Assembly: GCF_036323495.1 (NCBI RefSeq)
Contig: NZ_AP028947.1
Coordinates: 1,550,001-1,614,000 of the forward strand
From: Limnobacter thiooxidans
GTDB lineage: Bacteria; Pseudomonadota; Gammaproteobacteria; Burkholderiales; Burkholderiaceae_B
Length of the DNA stretch: 64,000 bases
Direction: 5' to 3'
A program made the translations under genes and the position numbers. This document shows, in pieces, positions 32,259-42,332 of this stretch (within the stretch, counting starts at the first letter, position 1; each line of letters starts with the position of its first letter). The notes below the pieces were generated by a model. The model was not told where the DNA came from, searched no databases, and saw nothing but the letters and a program-made list of their open reading frames with translations.

Positions 32259-33629
32259 ATGGGCAGAAAGAAGAAGAAAGAAAGGACACCTGTGGTATTT
32301 CCTCAGGTGCAGGTCACCATTGAGTCCATTGATCTGGATGGCAATGGAATAGGGCATGTCGACGGGAAAGTTCATTTCATTGATGGGGCAATCACCGGCG
32401 AAACGGTTATTGCCGAAATCACTCGCGTCAAGCCAAGCTACTCCAAAGGCCGCACATTGACCGTGCTCAACAGCGTGTCAACCCGAACAATACCGAAGTG
32501 CCCGCACTACGGCGTATGCGGTGGTTGCGCCATGCAGCACATTGAAACCAATGCCCAGGTGGCGATTAAAAACCGCGCGCTGGAAGACCTGTTGCAGCGC
32601 ATCGGCAAGCAAAAACCCGAGCAGATGATGCCGCCCATTTATGGCTCATTTTGGGGTTACCGCCACCGTGCCCGTTTAAGCACCCGCTTTGTGATCAAGA
32701 AAGACCGTTTTTTCGTGGGTTTTCATGAAAAAGCATCTTCCTATGTGGCCGACATGCAGGAGTGCCATGTGTTGCCCAAGCATGTTTCCAACATGTTGGT
32801 ACCGCTTGGCAACATGATGGTGACGCTGAGCATTTATATGCGCCTGCCCCAAATTGAACTCGCTGTGGGCGATGGGGTCACTGCCATGGTGCTGCGCCAC
32901 CTTGAACCCTTGAGCGAAACAGACCTGGACACACTCAGGACATTTGGAAACGAGTGGGGCGTAGATTGGTGGTTGCAACCCGGTGGCCCTGCCACAGCGC
33001 ATCGCCTTGAAGCGGACAAACCAGTTGACCTGACCTACCGAATTCCAAGCTTCGGCATTCGCATGCGCTTTCGACCCACTGATTTCACGCAAGTGAACCA
33101 CATGATCAATGACGCTATGATCACCAGGGCTGTCTCGCTGCTGGATTTGAAACCTGAAGACCGGGTGCTGGATCTGTTTTGTGGCCTGGGTAATTTTTCC
33201 TTGCCCTTGGCCACCAAAAGCAGCTTCGTGAAGGGCTTTGAAGGCTCTCAAGACCTGGTCAGCCGCGCAGGCGAAAATGCCCAATTCAATGGTTTGGCTG
33301 ACAAAACGGAATTCCATGTTCGTAACCTGTTCGAAGTGGAAACACCCGAATGGGAAAGCTGGGGCCAATATGACAAAGTGTTGGTTGACCCCCCACGTGA
33401 CGGCGCATTGGAAATTTGCAAAGCCATCGTCGGTGCTCGTGCATCGTTTCAACCCAAGCGCATCGTCTATGTCAGTTGCAACCCGGCTACCTTGGCTCGC
33501 GACACGGCCGTGCTGTGTAATGTGGGTTCGTATAAATTGATGAAAGCAGGGGTGGTGAACATGTTTCCCCACACCTCTCATGTGGAGTCAATTGCTGTTT
33601 TTGAGCGGGTCGCCTACAGCGATCTGTAA
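32259..33629 (+). CDS. rlmD: 23S rRNA (uracil-1939-C5)-methyltransferase RlmD
   Basis: 456 residues: N-terminal TRAM domain (about 18-75), 4Fe-4S site with CPHYGVCGGCAMQH, SAM-binding VLDLFCGLGNFSLPLA and catalytic Cys in YVSCNPATLARD, which forms the covalent adduct with the uracil. Starts 18 bases after nlpD with a poor ribosome site. A strong terminator follows, closing the surE-pcm-nlpD-rlmD unit. Confidence 0.95.
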   Translation: MGRKKKKERTPVVFPQVQVTIESIDLDGNGIGHVDGKVHFIDGAITGETVIAEITRVKPSYSKGRTLTVLNSVSTRTIPKCPHYGVCGGCAMQHIETNAQVAIKNRALEDLLQRIGKQKPEQMMPPIYGSFWGYRHRARLSTRFVIKKDRFFVGFHEKASSYVADMQECHVLPKHVSNMLVPLGNMMVTLSIYMRLPQIELAVGDGVTAMVLRHLEPLSETDLDTLRTFGNEWGVDWWLQPGGPATAHRLEADKPVDLTYRIPSFGIRMRFRPTDFTQVNHMINDAMITRAVSLLDLKPEDRVLDLFCGLGNFSLPLATKSSFVKGFEGSQDLVSRAGENAQFNGLADKTEFHVRNLFEVETPEWESWGQYDKVLVDPPRDGALEICKAIVGARASFQPKRIVYVSCNPATLARDTAVLCNVGSYKLMKAGVVNMFPHTSHVESIAVFERVAYSDL

Positions 33630-33651
33630 CAAAGACCTTGCCAGAAATAAC

Positions 33652-33678
33652 AAACGGGGCCATTGCGGCCCCGTTTTC
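33652..33678 (+). terminator. Terminator after rlmD
   Basis: ACGGGGCC / GGCCCCGT with a 5-base loop followed by TTTTCG. Good stem, short T run. Confidence 0.75.
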
Positions 33679-33760
33679 GTTGGTGAAGTTGCCTCACCAA
33701 CCTGGCGGTCGATAGAGATATCAACCTATTGAGATTTCATACTGCGCTTTTAAAATTCGC

Positions 33761-33786
33761 AACGCAACAACTTTCGATGTTGCGTT
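33761..33786 (-). terminator. Possible terminator of the BI-1 gene
   Basis: AACGCAACA / TGTTGCGTT, 9 bp with an 8-base loop, 51 bases beyond the stop of the reverse-strand gene. On that strand the hairpin is followed by GCGAATTTT, a weak T tract. Confidence 0.4.
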
Positions 33787-33836
33787 GTGTCAAAAAAAGC
33801 TTACTGATCAGTAACTTCCGCAATAACTTCCAAGTA

Positions 33837-34541
33837 TTACTCGCGGCTGCCGCCGGTAAACACCATGAGCAGTTGCAGCAAATTCACAAACAGGTTGTAC
33901 AAGCTCAGGTAAATGCTCAAAGCGGCTGAAATGTAGTTGGTTTCGCCACCGCGCATGACTCGTTGCAGGTCATACAGAATGAACAGCGAGAACAGGCCCA
34001 CACAGATTGTGGAAATGGTCAGTGACAAGGCTGGCATTTGCAGGAAAATATTGGCCACGGAGGCCACAATCACCATGACCAAGCCAATCAACAGGCCTTT
34101 ACCCATGTTGGTGAAGTCGCGTTTGGTGACCGCTGCGTAGCTGGCCAAACCAAAGAAAATCCCCGCTGTACCCAATGCCGCCATCATGATGATGGAGCCA
34201 CCGTTGGACAAACTCAAGGCCACGGACAAAATGCCGGAAAGCATCAAGCCCATGAAGAACGTAAAGCCCAGCATCAACACCACACCGAAGGAATTATTCC
34301 GGTTGCGCTGAATACCCCAGATAAAACCAAACATGGCGGCCAGCATGACCACGAATGAAAGGATTGGGCTGCCTGCAAACAGGCGGAAAAATCCAAACTG
34401 AATGCCTGCAAAAGCGCCCAAGGCCGTGGGGACCATGGACAAGGCCAGCAGGAAGTAAGTGTTTCGTAGTACCCGGTTGGTTTCTACTGTTGAAACACCA
34501 CCGGCTGTACGGCCAAATTGTGCTGTTCTGAATTCAGACAT
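33837..34541 (-). CDS. Bax inhibitor-1 family membrane protein (YccA/YbhL-like)
   Basis: 234 residues, about seven membrane helices, with the family pattern in the N-terminus (ETNRVLRNTYFLLALSMVPTALGAFAG) and the C-terminal SLFILYDLQRVMRGGETNYISAALSIYLSLYNLFVNLLQ, including the charged pore-lining Asp. Members include calcium-leak channels and the FtsH substrate/modulator YccA. The gene stands alone, divergent from ndk. Confidence 0.9.
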   Translation of the reverse strand: MSEFRTAQFGRTAGGVSTVETNRVLRNTYFLLALSMVPTALGAFAGIQFGFFRLFAGSPILSFVVMLAAMFGFIWGIQRNRNNSFGVVLMLGFTFFMGLMLSGILSVALSLSNGGSIIMMAALGTAGIFFGLASYAAVTKRDFTNMGKGLLIGLVMVIVASVANIFLQMPALSLTISTICVGLFSLFILYDLQRVMRGGETNYISAALSIYLSLYNLFVNLLQLLMVFTGGSRE

Positions 34542-34636
34542 GTGTTCTCGCTCCTTTGTAAAACGCGACTTGCTGTGGAATTAGAGTAAAGGTAATGACG
34601 AAAAGTTTCAATTCAAGACGTGGGGCAGGGCATGGA

Positions 34637-34665
34637 TTGGGTTTTTCACATAAACAGGCTATAAT
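34637..34665 (+). promoter_or_regulatory. ndk promoter
   Basis: TTGGGT, 17 bases, TATAAT (perfect -10), with the predicted start about 40 bases ahead of the ndk ATG. Confidence 0.65.
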
Positions 34666-34713
34666 TGCTGGTTAATCTTCATGCTTTTTTAATCTTTTCG
34701 GAGTGGTTATACC

Positions 34714-35139
34714 ATGGCAATCGAACGCACCCTGTCCATCATCAAGCCTGATGCTGTTGCAAAAAATGTAATTGGTCAAATTTACAGCCGCTTTGAAGGC
34801 GCAGGCCTGAAAGTTGTTGCTTCCCGCATGGCCCACCTGTCACGCGCTGAAGCAGAAGGCTTCTACGCTGTTCACAAAGCACGTCCTTTCTTCAAGGACC
34901 TGGTTGAATTCATGATTTCCGGCCCAGTCATGATCCAGGCGCTGGAAGGTGAAAACGCAATTGCAGTAAACCGCGAATTGATGGGTGCTACAAACCCCAA
35001 AGAAGCCGCTGCAGGCACCATTCGTGCAGATTTCGCTGAAAGCATCGATGCAAACGCTGTTCATGGTTCAGACGCGCCTGAAACAGCAGCTGTGGAAATC
35101 GCTTACTTTTTCCCAGCCTCACAAGTATTTTCACGTTAA
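34714..35139 (+). CDS. ndk: Nucleoside diphosphate kinase
   Basis: Transfers the gamma-phosphate of ATP to nucleoside diphosphates through a phosphohistidine. 141 residues, the standard bacterial length. Start [15 protein letters not shown]; active-site His117 in [12 protein letters not shown]. Ribosome site CGGAG. Leads the ndk-rlmN-rodZ-ispG-hisS neighbourhood. Confidence 0.98.
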   Translation: MAIERTLSIIKPDAVAKNVIGQIYSRFEGAGLKVVASRMAHLSRAEAEGFYAVHKARPFFKDLVEFMISGPVMIQALEGENAIAVNRELMGATNPKEAAAGTIRADFAESIDANAVHGSDAPETAAVEIAYFFPASQVFSR

Positions 35140-35163
35140 TCTGTAAATACAGCGTTGAATCCC

Positions 35164-35192
35164 GGGGGCGCAGTTTGCGTCCCTGTTTGTTT
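35164..35192 (+). terminator. Possible weak terminator between ndk and rlmN
   Basis: GGGGGCGCA / TGCGTCCC with a short loop followed by TGTTTGTTTT. The stem has one mismatch; may be only an attenuator. Confidence 0.35.
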
Positions 35193-35207
35193 TGAAAGGA
35201 CAATCCC

Positions 35208-36356
35208 ATGCCTGAACAACTCGACAATTTGCTGGACTATTCAGTGCCTGAGTTGATTCAATGGTGTGGCAATCTGGGCGAAAAACCTTTCCGGGCCAAG
35301 CAACTGTCCAAGTGGATCCACCAGTCCGGTGTAGACAATTTCGACTCCATGACAGACCTGGCCAAGTCATTCCGCCAGAACCTGCAAAACCGCGCTTGCA
35401 TCAAAGCACCCGAAATCATCTCTGACCATGTTTCCAAAGACGGCACCCGCAAGTGGCTGTTTGACGTGGGGCATGGTGATGCAGTTGAAACTGTATTCAT
35501 TCCCGAAGAGCGCCGTGGCACCCTTTGCGTCAGTTCCCAAGCTGGTTGCGCAGTGAACTGCCGCTTTTGTTCGACGGGCAAGCAGGGGTTTTCTCGCAAC
35601 CTGAGCACCGCGGAAATTGTCGCGCAGTTGTGGAAAGCAAATGTACTGCTCCGTGATGCGGGTGACCGGGTTTATGCACAAGACCGCCCTGTTACCAACG
35701 TGGTCATGATGGGCATGGGCGAGCCACTGCTGAACTATGACGCCCTGGTACCCGCACTGCAATTGATGCTGGATGACACCGCATACGGCTTATCCCGCCG
35801 CAGGGTTACTGTGTCCACGTCGGGTGTTGTGCCGTTCATGGACAGGCTTTCTCAAGACTGTCCGGTTGCACTGGCTGTCTCATTGCACGCGCCAAACGAC
35901 GCATTGAGAGACCACTTGGTACCCTTGAACAAAAAGTATCCATTACGTGATTTGCTGGATGCCTGTTTGCGCTACTTGAAGTTTGCTCCCCGCGATTTCA
36001 TCACTTTTGAGTATGTCATGCTCGATGGAGTGAACGACAAACCCGAACATGCACGTCAACTGCTTGAAATAGCCAATATTGTGCCCTGCAAGTTCAACCT
36101 GATACCGTTCAATCCATTTCCGGAGTCAGGCTTGCTCAAGTCAACAAGCCCGGCCATCAAGGCGTTCGTGGAAGTACTGTCCGAAGCGGGTGTGGTCACC
36201 ACGGTCAGGAAAACAAGGGGCGAGGACATTGATGCGGCTTGTGGCCAGTTGGCGGGAGAAGTCAAGGACCGCACCCGGGTGCGCGAAAGATCTGTCAGCA
36301 CCGTGTCTCTGGAAGAACTGAGAGCTTCCTCCAAACGCAGTGTACAGGCTGATTAG
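35208..36356 (+). CDS. rlmN: 23S rRNA/tRNA adenine-C2 methyltransferase RlmN
   Basis: Radical SAM enzyme that makes 2-methyladenosine at A2503 of 23S rRNA and A37 of some tRNAs. 382 residues; radical SAM cluster Cys114, Cys118 and Cys121 (CAVNCRFC), the [11 protein letters not shown] motif and the C-terminal catalytic Cys in [12 protein letters not shown]. An extra 20-residue tail ([18 protein letters not shown]) follows. Start ATG behind GAAAGGA. Confidence 0.97.
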   Translation: MPEQLDNLLDYSVPELIQWCGNLGEKPFRAKQLSKWIHQSGVDNFDSMTDLAKSFRQNLQNRACIKAPEIISDHVSKDGTRKWLFDVGHGDAVETVFIPEERRGTLCVSSQAGCAVNCRFCSTGKQGFSRNLSTAEIVAQLWKANVLLRDAGDRVYAQDRPVTNVVMMGMGEPLLNYDALVPALQLMLDDTAYGLSRRRVTVSTSGVVPFMDRLSQDCPVALAVSLHAPNDALRDHLVPLNKKYPLRDLLDACLRYLKFAPRDFITFEYVMLDGVNDKPEHARQLLEIANIVPCKFNLIPFNPFPESGLLKSTSPAIKAFVEVLSEAGVVTTVRKTRGEDIDAACGQLAGEVKDRTRVRERSVSTVSLEELRASSKRSVQAD

Positions 36357-36612
36357 ACAGGGGCTTTGTCATACAATCACCGCATGATTCAGATGTTGTT
36401 GCTCCGAAACTGACTTGGTTTGGCTTATAAGAATTCCAATTTCAATGCCAAACTTGGCGCACTTTCTCCGAAGTTGACCCAACACATTGAATTTTCATAC
36501 AAATTACTTGAGTCTGCTTGCCTGCTTGGATTATGCTGCACAGGTAGAGTCGGTGGAATGATTAAAATTAATATCGCGACCTTAATGGTTAGCAGATGCT
36601 TGGAAAGATCAA
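36357..36612 (+). other. Gene-free gap where pilF/pilW is expected
   Basis: No convincing gene in these 256 bases. A 66-codon open frame at 36420-36620 has no ribosome site and no pilotin or TPR features. Related betaproteobacteria often carry the type IV pilus biogenesis gene pilF/pilW between rlmN and the rodZ-like gene. Confidence 0.5.
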
Positions 36613-37806
36613 ATGAATGAAAATCGTGCCATGAGCAACACTGAGTCATCAGATGCCAGCGCAAGTCCAGATGTGAAACCGGAATCCAGTTCGGCTGTGT
36701 TCACGGAAAGACACCCAAACCTGACGCTGTTGGAGTCCGGACAGAACCCCGGTGAAATTCTGCGAGCTGCACGCGAGAAGGCGGGCTACTCACTCAGCGA
36801 CATCAGTACACAGACCAAAATCAACGTGCGCCAACTGGAAGCCATCGAAAGTGGTGATGTAGGTCGCCTTCCTCCCGAAACCTTTGCCAAAGCTTTTATC
36901 AAAAGTTACTGCAAGGCGCTGAAAATGGATGCAGCGCCTATTATTTTGTCATTTGGATATTCGGAAGTGGGTGCCCAAGCCAAAGCCGTGCGTGCAGGTA
37001 ACGTGGAGGCCAGCCGTGTTGAGCCACTTGAGCCCAAAATGCCAAGTAGCTCCAAGCGGTTGTCGACTTTGAATTTTGATCGGAAAACCGGAAAGAAATC
37101 ACTGAGCTACGGCATTGTGTTGGCCGCAGTTGTGGTCATGGCTGTGTTTTACATCCCGGTTTTCCTGTCCAGCCAGTCTGAAGAAGTCACCATTGAAGAA
37201 CCAATCGAACCCAATGAGGCGCCTGTCGCTTCGATGGGATTGGATCAGCAAGCGCCCGGTGGTCTGCCTTTGCCGCTGAATGCGCCTTCCAATGCTGGTG
37301 AAACACCCATTTTCCCGGCTCTGCAGCCATCCCCGGTTTTGGTGGAACCCGCGCCTGCTGTTGTACCGACTGCACCAGCCAACACGGCTTCTTCAAGCGC
37401 TGCCCCGACAACTCCGGCGACAGTAACGCCTTCAACTCCTGCTGCCGCACCAGCTGTGCCCGCTTCAACAGCAGGTCAGTTGCCAGCACAATCGCAAAGC
37501 GCACCTGCCAGCCCTGCTGCTGCACCACAAACTGCAGTCCCTGCAACCGCAGCGGTACCCGCGGGTCCTCAAGGCGCTTTGCGCTTTAACTTTCAGGAAC
37601 AGTCTTGGGTTACTGTTCGTGATGCCAATGACAAAGTGCTGATTTCCCAATTGAATGAAGCGGGCAGCAATCTTGAAGTGCGCGGTCAAACGCCATTCAA
37701 GCTGATCGTTGGTAATGCCAAAGCTGTCAAGGTGACCAGCAATGGCAAGCCTGTTGATTTGAGCACTGCCATCAGTGGTGAAGTGGCTCGCGTTACCGTA
37801 CGTTGA
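36613..37806 (+). CDS. rodZ: RodZ-like helix-turn-helix membrane protein
   Basis: 397 residues. A cytoplasmic HTH_25/XRE-like domain (PGEILRAAREKAGYSLSDIS, then KINVRQLEAIESGD, about residues 45-110), one membrane span (about 165-188, YGIVLAAVVVMAVFYIPVF), a long Pro/Ala/Thr-rich periplasmic linker and a C-terminal DUF4115 domain (about 320-397). This is the RodZ layout; RodZ links MreB to the cell wall elongation machinery. ATG 36613 follows GGAAAG; ATG 36631 is an alternative. Confidence 0.88.
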   Translation: MNENRAMSNTESSDASASPDVKPESSSAVFTERHPNLTLLESGQNPGEILRAAREKAGYSLSDISTQTKINVRQLEAIESGDVGRLPPETFAKAFIKSYCKALKMDAAPIILSFGYSEVGAQAKAVRAGNVEASRVEPLEPKMPSSSKRLSTLNFDRKTGKKSLSYGIVLAAVVVMAVFYIPVFLSSQSEEVTIEEPIEPNEAPVASMGLDQQAPGGLPLPLNAPSNAGETPIFPALQPSPVLVEPAPAVVPTAPANTASSSAAPTTPATVTPSTPAAAPAVPASTAGQLPAQSQSAPASPAAAPQTAVPATAAVPAGPQGALRFNFQEQSWVTVRDANDKVLISQLNEAGSNLEVRGQTPFKLIVGNAKAVKVTSNGKPVDLSTAISGEVARVTVR

Positions 37807-37830
37807 TTCAATAAAGATTTTTTTGCATCC

Positions 37831-37849
37831 GGGGTCGATTGTCGACCCC
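37831..37849 (+). other. Stem-loop between rodZ and ispG
   Basis: GGGGTCGA / TCGACCCC with a 3-base loop, no T run downstream. Probably an mRNA stability element. Confidence 0.4.
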
Positions 37850-37890
37850 ACCCCTGCCAGCAAACCCGCATTTCCCGGAAGCACTTGACC

Positions 37891-39138
37891 GTGATTTCAA
37901 ACACTCCCCTAAAACGACGTCAGACACATCAAGTGGATGTGCGCTGGAAAGAGCACGTGGTCTCAATTGGTGGGGCCGCACCTGTGCTTGTTCAATCCAT
38001 GACCAACACTGACACGGCTGATGCGTTGAACACTGCACTGCAGGTCAAGGCGCTTTACCTGGCCGGCAGTGAAATGGTCCGCATTACAGTAAACAACGAG
38101 GCTTCGGCCGAGGCGGTGCCTTATATCCGCGAACAGTTGGACAAAATGCGCATCCCGGTCCCCTTGGTCGGGGACTTTCATTACAACGGACACTTGCTGT
38201 TGCAGAAGTTTCCTGATTGCGCCAAAGCCTTGTCCAAGTACCGCATCAACCCGGGCAATGTTGGTTCGGCCCGTTCACGTGATGACAACTTTGCCGCCAT
38301 GATTTCCATAGCGGCCCAGCACGACAAACCTGTTCGAATCGGTGTGAACTGGGGTAGCCTGGATCAAAATCTGCTCGCCCGCATGATGGACGAAAATGGA
38401 AAAAAGGCCGAGCCTTTGCCCGCGCAGCAGTTGATGTACCAGGCGCTGATCGAGTCTGCTGTCAGCAGCGCCCACAAGGCAGTAGAACTGGGCTTGCCGG
38501 CCAATAAAATTGTATTGTCCTGCAAGGTCAGCCAGGTTCAAGACCTGATCGCGGTTTACCGTGAACTGGCAGGTCGCAGTGAGTTCCCCCTGCATTTGGG
38601 TTTGACCGAAGCAGGCATGGGCACCAAGGGTATTGTCGCTTCAACTGCCGCCTTGTCGGTCTTGTTGCAGGAGGGAATTGGCGACACCATCCGTGTATCC
38701 CTGACTCCGGAACCCAACGGTGACCGGTGCAAGGAAGTGTTGGTGGGCCAAGAGATTCTCCAGTCGCTGGGTTTGCGTGCTTTCACGCCACAAGTAATCG
38801 CGTGTCCTGGTTGTGGCCGCACTACCAGCACCGTGTTTCAGGAATTGGCTGATCAGATTCAAACCTATCTGCGCGATCAAATGCCCATCTGGAAAAATCA
38901 GTATGTGGGTGTTGAAGAGATGAAAGTGGCTGTCATGGGTTGTGTGGTGAACGGCCCCGGCGAAAGCAAGCATGCTGACATTGGCATTTCACTGCCCGGC
39001 ACTGGCGAAGCCCCTTCAGCACCTGTATTTCTCGACGGCAAGCGTACAGTGACCCTGAAGGGTGCCAACATTGCTCAGGAATTTCAGGCAATTGTGCAGC
39101 GTTATGTCGAGCAAAGGTACGCCGGCGGCAACAAGTAG
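37891..39138 (+). CDS. ispG: 4-hydroxy-3-methylbut-2-enyl diphosphate synthase IspG
   Basis: Reduces methylerythritol cyclodiphosphate in the MEP isoprenoid pathway. 415 residues from a GTG at 37891, spaced 9 bases after GGAAG; a TTG at 37885 is too close to that site. TIM-barrel part with [11 protein letters not shown] and [10 protein letters not shown]; 4Fe-4S ligands in CPGCGRT and [10 protein letters not shown]. Flanked by rodZ and hisS in the usual order. Confidence 0.95.
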   Translation: MISNTPLKRRQTHQVDVRWKEHVVSIGGAAPVLVQSMTNTDTADALNTALQVKALYLAGSEMVRITVNNEASAEAVPYIREQLDKMRIPVPLVGDFHYNGHLLLQKFPDCAKALSKYRINPGNVGSARSRDDNFAAMISIAAQHDKPVRIGVNWGSLDQNLLARMMDENGKKAEPLPAQQLMYQALIESAVSSAHKAVELGLPANKIVLSCKVSQVQDLIAVYRELAGRSEFPLHLGLTEAGMGTKGIVASTAALSVLLQEGIGDTIRVSLTPEPNGDRCKEVLVGQEILQSLGLRAFTPQVIACPGCGRTTSTVFQELADQIQTYLRDQMPIWKNQYVGVEEMKVAVMGCVVNGPGESKHADIGISLPGTGEAPSAPVFLDGKRTVTLKGANIAQEFQAIVQRYVEQRYAGGNK

Positions 39139-39188
39139 CCCAAGAATAGGCGACAATACTGGGTTGAGAAATAAAGTTAAATGCGTCA

Positions 39189-40514
39189 ATGAGTCATCCT
39201 GAGTCGCCGGAACAATCCAAAGCCAAAAAGCAAACCCGACTTCAATCCGTCAAGGGAATGAACGATGTACTGCCCGTCGAGGGCATTCATTGGGAGAACC
39301 TGGAGGTCATGCTGCGCGAGTGGCTAACTTCCTATGGCTATCGCCTGATCAAAACCCCCGTGCTGGAGCCCACCTCCCTGTTTCGCAGGGGAATCGGTGA
39401 GGTTACGGACATTGTTGAAAAGGAAATGTTCAGCTTTGTGGACCGTTTGAACGGCGACGAACTGACCCTGCGCCCTGAATTCACGGCCGGTATTGCCCGC
39501 GCTACCATTCAGCACAACCTGACCTACGCCGCGCCGCAGCGCGTGTATTCCATGGGGCCAGTGTTTCGTCATGAACGCCCGCAGCGAGGCCGTTACAGGC
39601 AGTTTCATCAACTGGATGTGGAAGCGCTTGGCTTTGCAGGGCCCGATATTGACGCCGAGCTGATCGTCATGCTGTCACGCCTGTGGCGTGAAATGGGTCT
39701 TGAAGATGTTCGTCTGGAAATCAACTGTTTGGGCGAAGCCCCTGAACGTTTGGCCCATCGGCAGGCTTTGATTACCTATTTTGAGGCGCATGCGGAATTG
39801 CTGGATGAGGATGCCAAGCGGCGCCTGCACAGCAATCCGTTGCGTATTTTGGACACCAAAAACCCGACCATGCAAGACATGGTCAATGGCGCGCCACGTT
39901 TGTCCGAGTTTCTTGGGGCAGAATCCATAGCGCACTACCAGGGTGTGAAACGCCTTCTGGACGATGCGGGTGTGCGTTACATTGAAAACCCGCGTCTGGT
40001 ACGTGGTCTCGATTATTACAACCTCACTGTGTTCGAATGGATCACGGATGCCTTGGGGACACAGGGCACGATCTGCGGTGGCGGGCGATATGACGGGTTA
40101 ATCGAAGTGCTGGGGGGCAAACCCACGCCAGCAATCGGTTTTGCAATTGGCCTGGAACGTTTGCTTGAGTTGTACCTCGAAGTCAATCAGCCTGACGACA
40201 CGGCAGATCTCGATGTATACGTGGTGCATCAGGGAGAGGGTACTTCTCGCCGGGCCTTTACGCTGGCCGAAGAGCTGCGCGACGCCGGTTTTGCGGTCGT
40301 ATTGCACGCCGGTGGTGGCGGTTTTAAAAGCCAGATGAAACGCGCTGATGGCAGTGGTGCCGCGGTGGCGGTCATTCTGGGTGAAAACGAATTGAATGCA
40401 GGCACTGCAGCGGTCAAGGTACTGCGTGGTGAAAGCAAGCAGGAAGAATTCAAACAAGAAGGGTTGGCTGAAGCAATTTTCGGCCTGCTATACGGAGAAG
40501 GAGAGGAGTCTTGA
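39189..40514 (+). CDS. hisS: Histidyl-tRNA synthetase
   Basis: Class II synthetase, 441 residues. Motif 1 region near residue 60, motif 2 [20 protein letters not shown], His-specific [15 protein letters not shown] and motif 3 [12 protein letters not shown], followed by the anticodon-binding domain. The stop overlaps the next start (TTGA). Confidence 0.97.
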   Translation: MSHPESPEQSKAKKQTRLQSVKGMNDVLPVEGIHWENLEVMLREWLTSYGYRLIKTPVLEPTSLFRRGIGEVTDIVEKEMFSFVDRLNGDELTLRPEFTAGIARATIQHNLTYAAPQRVYSMGPVFRHERPQRGRYRQFHQLDVEALGFAGPDIDAELIVMLSRLWREMGLEDVRLEINCLGEAPERLAHRQALITYFEAHAELLDEDAKRRLHSNPLRILDTKNPTMQDMVNGAPRLSEFLGAESIAHYQGVKRLLDDAGVRYIENPRLVRGLDYYNLTVFEWITDALGTQGTICGGGRYDGLIEVLGGKPTPAIGFAIGLERLLELYLEVNQPDDTADLDVYVVHQGEGTSRRAFTLAEELRDAGFAVVLHAGGGGFKSQMKRADGSGAAVAVILGENELNAGTAAVKVLRGESKQEEFKQEGLAEAIFGLLYGEGEES

Positions 40515-41149
40515 GTCGTTACAGCCTTGAAGAACAGGAACAACTGGACAATTTGAAGTCATTTTGGTCCAGGTACGGCAACTTTATTCTGACGGTGCTG
40601 ATTCTCGTGTTTGGTGCTTTTGCATTGAACAACGGATGGAAATGGTGGCAAGCGCGTCAGGCGAATGAATCAGTGGTGGTTTATGAGCGCCTGGATGCCG
40701 CGATCAAGCAGGGTGACCTCGAGTTGATGGGCCAAATTCAGAACACCTTGACAGAAGATCACGCAGGTTCGCCTTACGCACAGCGTGGCGCATTGCTGGC
40801 TGCCAAGGCTTATTTTGACAAAGGGCAGCTGAACGAAGCGAAATCAGCCCTGCAGTGGGCAGTTGATGAAGCCAAGCTGGACGAGTATTCGGCTACGGCG
40901 CGCCTCATGTTGTCTGCAATCCTGATCGAGCAGTCTGAGTTTGATGCCGCCAAGGAAACCTTGAGCAAGGTGCCAACGGGCTTTGAGGGCTTGTTTCACG
41001 ACCGTCTGGGCGACTTGGCCTTGGTGCAGAAAGACGTGGCTACAGCCAGAAAAGAATACGAACTCGCTTTGAGCACAATTCAGGCCGACAGCCCATGGAA
41101 ACAGGTCATCGAGCGAAAAATCAGTGCGTTGCCAAAAACCGGAGAGTAA
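40511..41149 (+). CDS. YfgM-like TPR membrane protein
   Basis: 212 residues, start TTG overlapping the hisS stop, with a strong GGAGAGGAG upstream. A cytoplasmic tail ([18 protein letters not shown]), one membrane helix (about 22-44) and a periplasmic TPR-like domain with conserved [22 protein letters not shown]. YfgM of E. coli is an ancillary SecYEG/PpiD partner. Its place between hisS and bamB is conserved. Confidence 0.88.
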   Translation: MSRYSLEEQEQLDNLKSFWSRYGNFILTVLILVFGAFALNNGWKWWQARQANESVVVYERLDAAIKQGDLELMGQIQNTLTEDHAGSPYAQRGALLAAKAYFDKGQLNEAKSALQWAVDEAKLDEYSATARLMLSAILIEQSEFDAAKETLSKVPTGFEGLFHDRLGDLALVQKDVATARKEYELALSTIQADSPWKQVIERKISALPKTGE

Positions 41150-41153
41150 GTCC

Positions 41154-42320
41154 ATGAAGCAAGCCTTTAAATTCACTTCAGCTTTGGCAATTCTGTCCCT
41201 GCTGGGCGGATGTTCTACGATCAGTTCGACAATGAGCAGCTTGAACCCGTTCGGTGGCAATGCTGTAAAACCTGCGGCACTGCAGCCATTCACGGCGCAA
41301 TTGAAAGTGGCAAACACCTGGTCAGTCGATGTGGGTGACTCCAAGTCAGGCAATTTTTCTCCAGTTGTCATGGATTCCACAGTGTATGCGGCTTCCGAAG
41401 AAGGCCAGTTGATGGCCATCGAAAAGGCCAGCGGCAAAGTCAAATGGAAAGTGAAGGCGGCCAAACAGTTGAAGGCAGGTGTGGCAGTCACTGCCGACAC
41501 GGTCGCTGTGGTTGATGACGCCAATAACTTGCTGGCCTTTGACCTTGATGGCAAGCAAAAGTGGCAAGCGGGTGTGGGTTCTGATGTCAGCAGCGTACCA
41601 GTGGGCGCAGCCGGCACAATTTTCGTACGCACCATTGATTTTTCAGTGCTGGCCTACGCTACATCCAATGGCGGGCAGCGTTGGAAATATTCTCGCCAGT
41701 TGCCTCCGCTGACTCTGCGAGTCAACACGCCGGTGGATGTAAACAATGCACGGGTGTATGCCGGCTTCCCCGGAGGTCGCCTGGTAGCGCTTGACATGAA
41801 CAACGGCGCGGTGGTGTGGGAAGGCAACCTTGCCTCACCAACAGGCACCACGGAAATTGAGCGAATCGCCGATGTCACTGGCACCCCTGTATACAACTTC
41901 CGTGAAGTGTGCGCTGCATCCTTTCAGGGCAAAGTGGGTTGTCTGGATGCTGTGACTGCACGCCCCATCTGGAGCGCAGACTTTTCCGCACCCAGTGGTT
42001 CATCAGTGGATGACCGTTACGTGATTGCCCCCAACGAGTTGGGCGACCTGTTCGCATTTTCCCGCAGTGGTGGCAAGCAAGTATGGCGTGTTGAAACATT
42101 CCAGCGCCGTCAACCCACATCTCCTACTGTGATTGGTCGGGCTGTAGCCGTAGGTGATTACGAAGGTTATGTTCATTTCATTGACCGGGATACAGGCAAA
42201 ACCATTGCACGCACGAAAGTGGGTTCAACCTCTTTAACCAGTCAGGCCGTGCCTGTCGAAAGCGATGCCTTGCTTGTGCAATCGCGCGGCGGCAACGTGG
42301 CCCTGATTTCTGTCAAGTAA
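41154..42320 (+). CDS. bamB: Outer membrane assembly lipoprotein BamB
   Basis: 388 residues from the ATG at 41154 (GGAG upstream; the frame runs on into the previous gene). Lipoprotein signal ending LGGC, then an eight-bladed PQQ-type beta-propeller, with repeats such as AIEKASGKVKWKV, FDLDGKQKWQAGV and LDMNNGAVVWEG. Part of the BAM complex for outer membrane beta-barrel proteins. Confidence 0.95.
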   Translation: MKQAFKFTSALAILSLLGGCSTISSTMSSLNPFGGNAVKPAALQPFTAQLKVANTWSVDVGDSKSGNFSPVVMDSTVYAASEEGQLMAIEKASGKVKWKVKAAKQLKAGVAVTADTVAVVDDANNLLAFDLDGKQKWQAGVGSDVSSVPVGAAGTIFVRTIDFSVLAYATSNGGQRWKYSRQLPPLTLRVNTPVDVNNARVYAGFPGGRLVALDMNNGAVVWEGNLASPTGTTEIERIADVTGTPVYNFREVCAASFQGKVGCLDAVTARPIWSADFSAPSGSSVDDRYVIAPNELGDLFAFSRSGGKQVWRVETFQRRQPTSPTVIGRAVAVGDYEGYVHFIDRDTGKTIARTKVGSTSLTSQAVPVESDALLVQSRGGNVALISVK

Positions 42321-42332
42321 AGTAGTCAAATC

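Noticed and set aside
36420..36620. 66-codon open frame in the rlmN-rodZ gap
   Set aside because: No ribosome site, no family features, and it runs into the rodZ start; probably chance.
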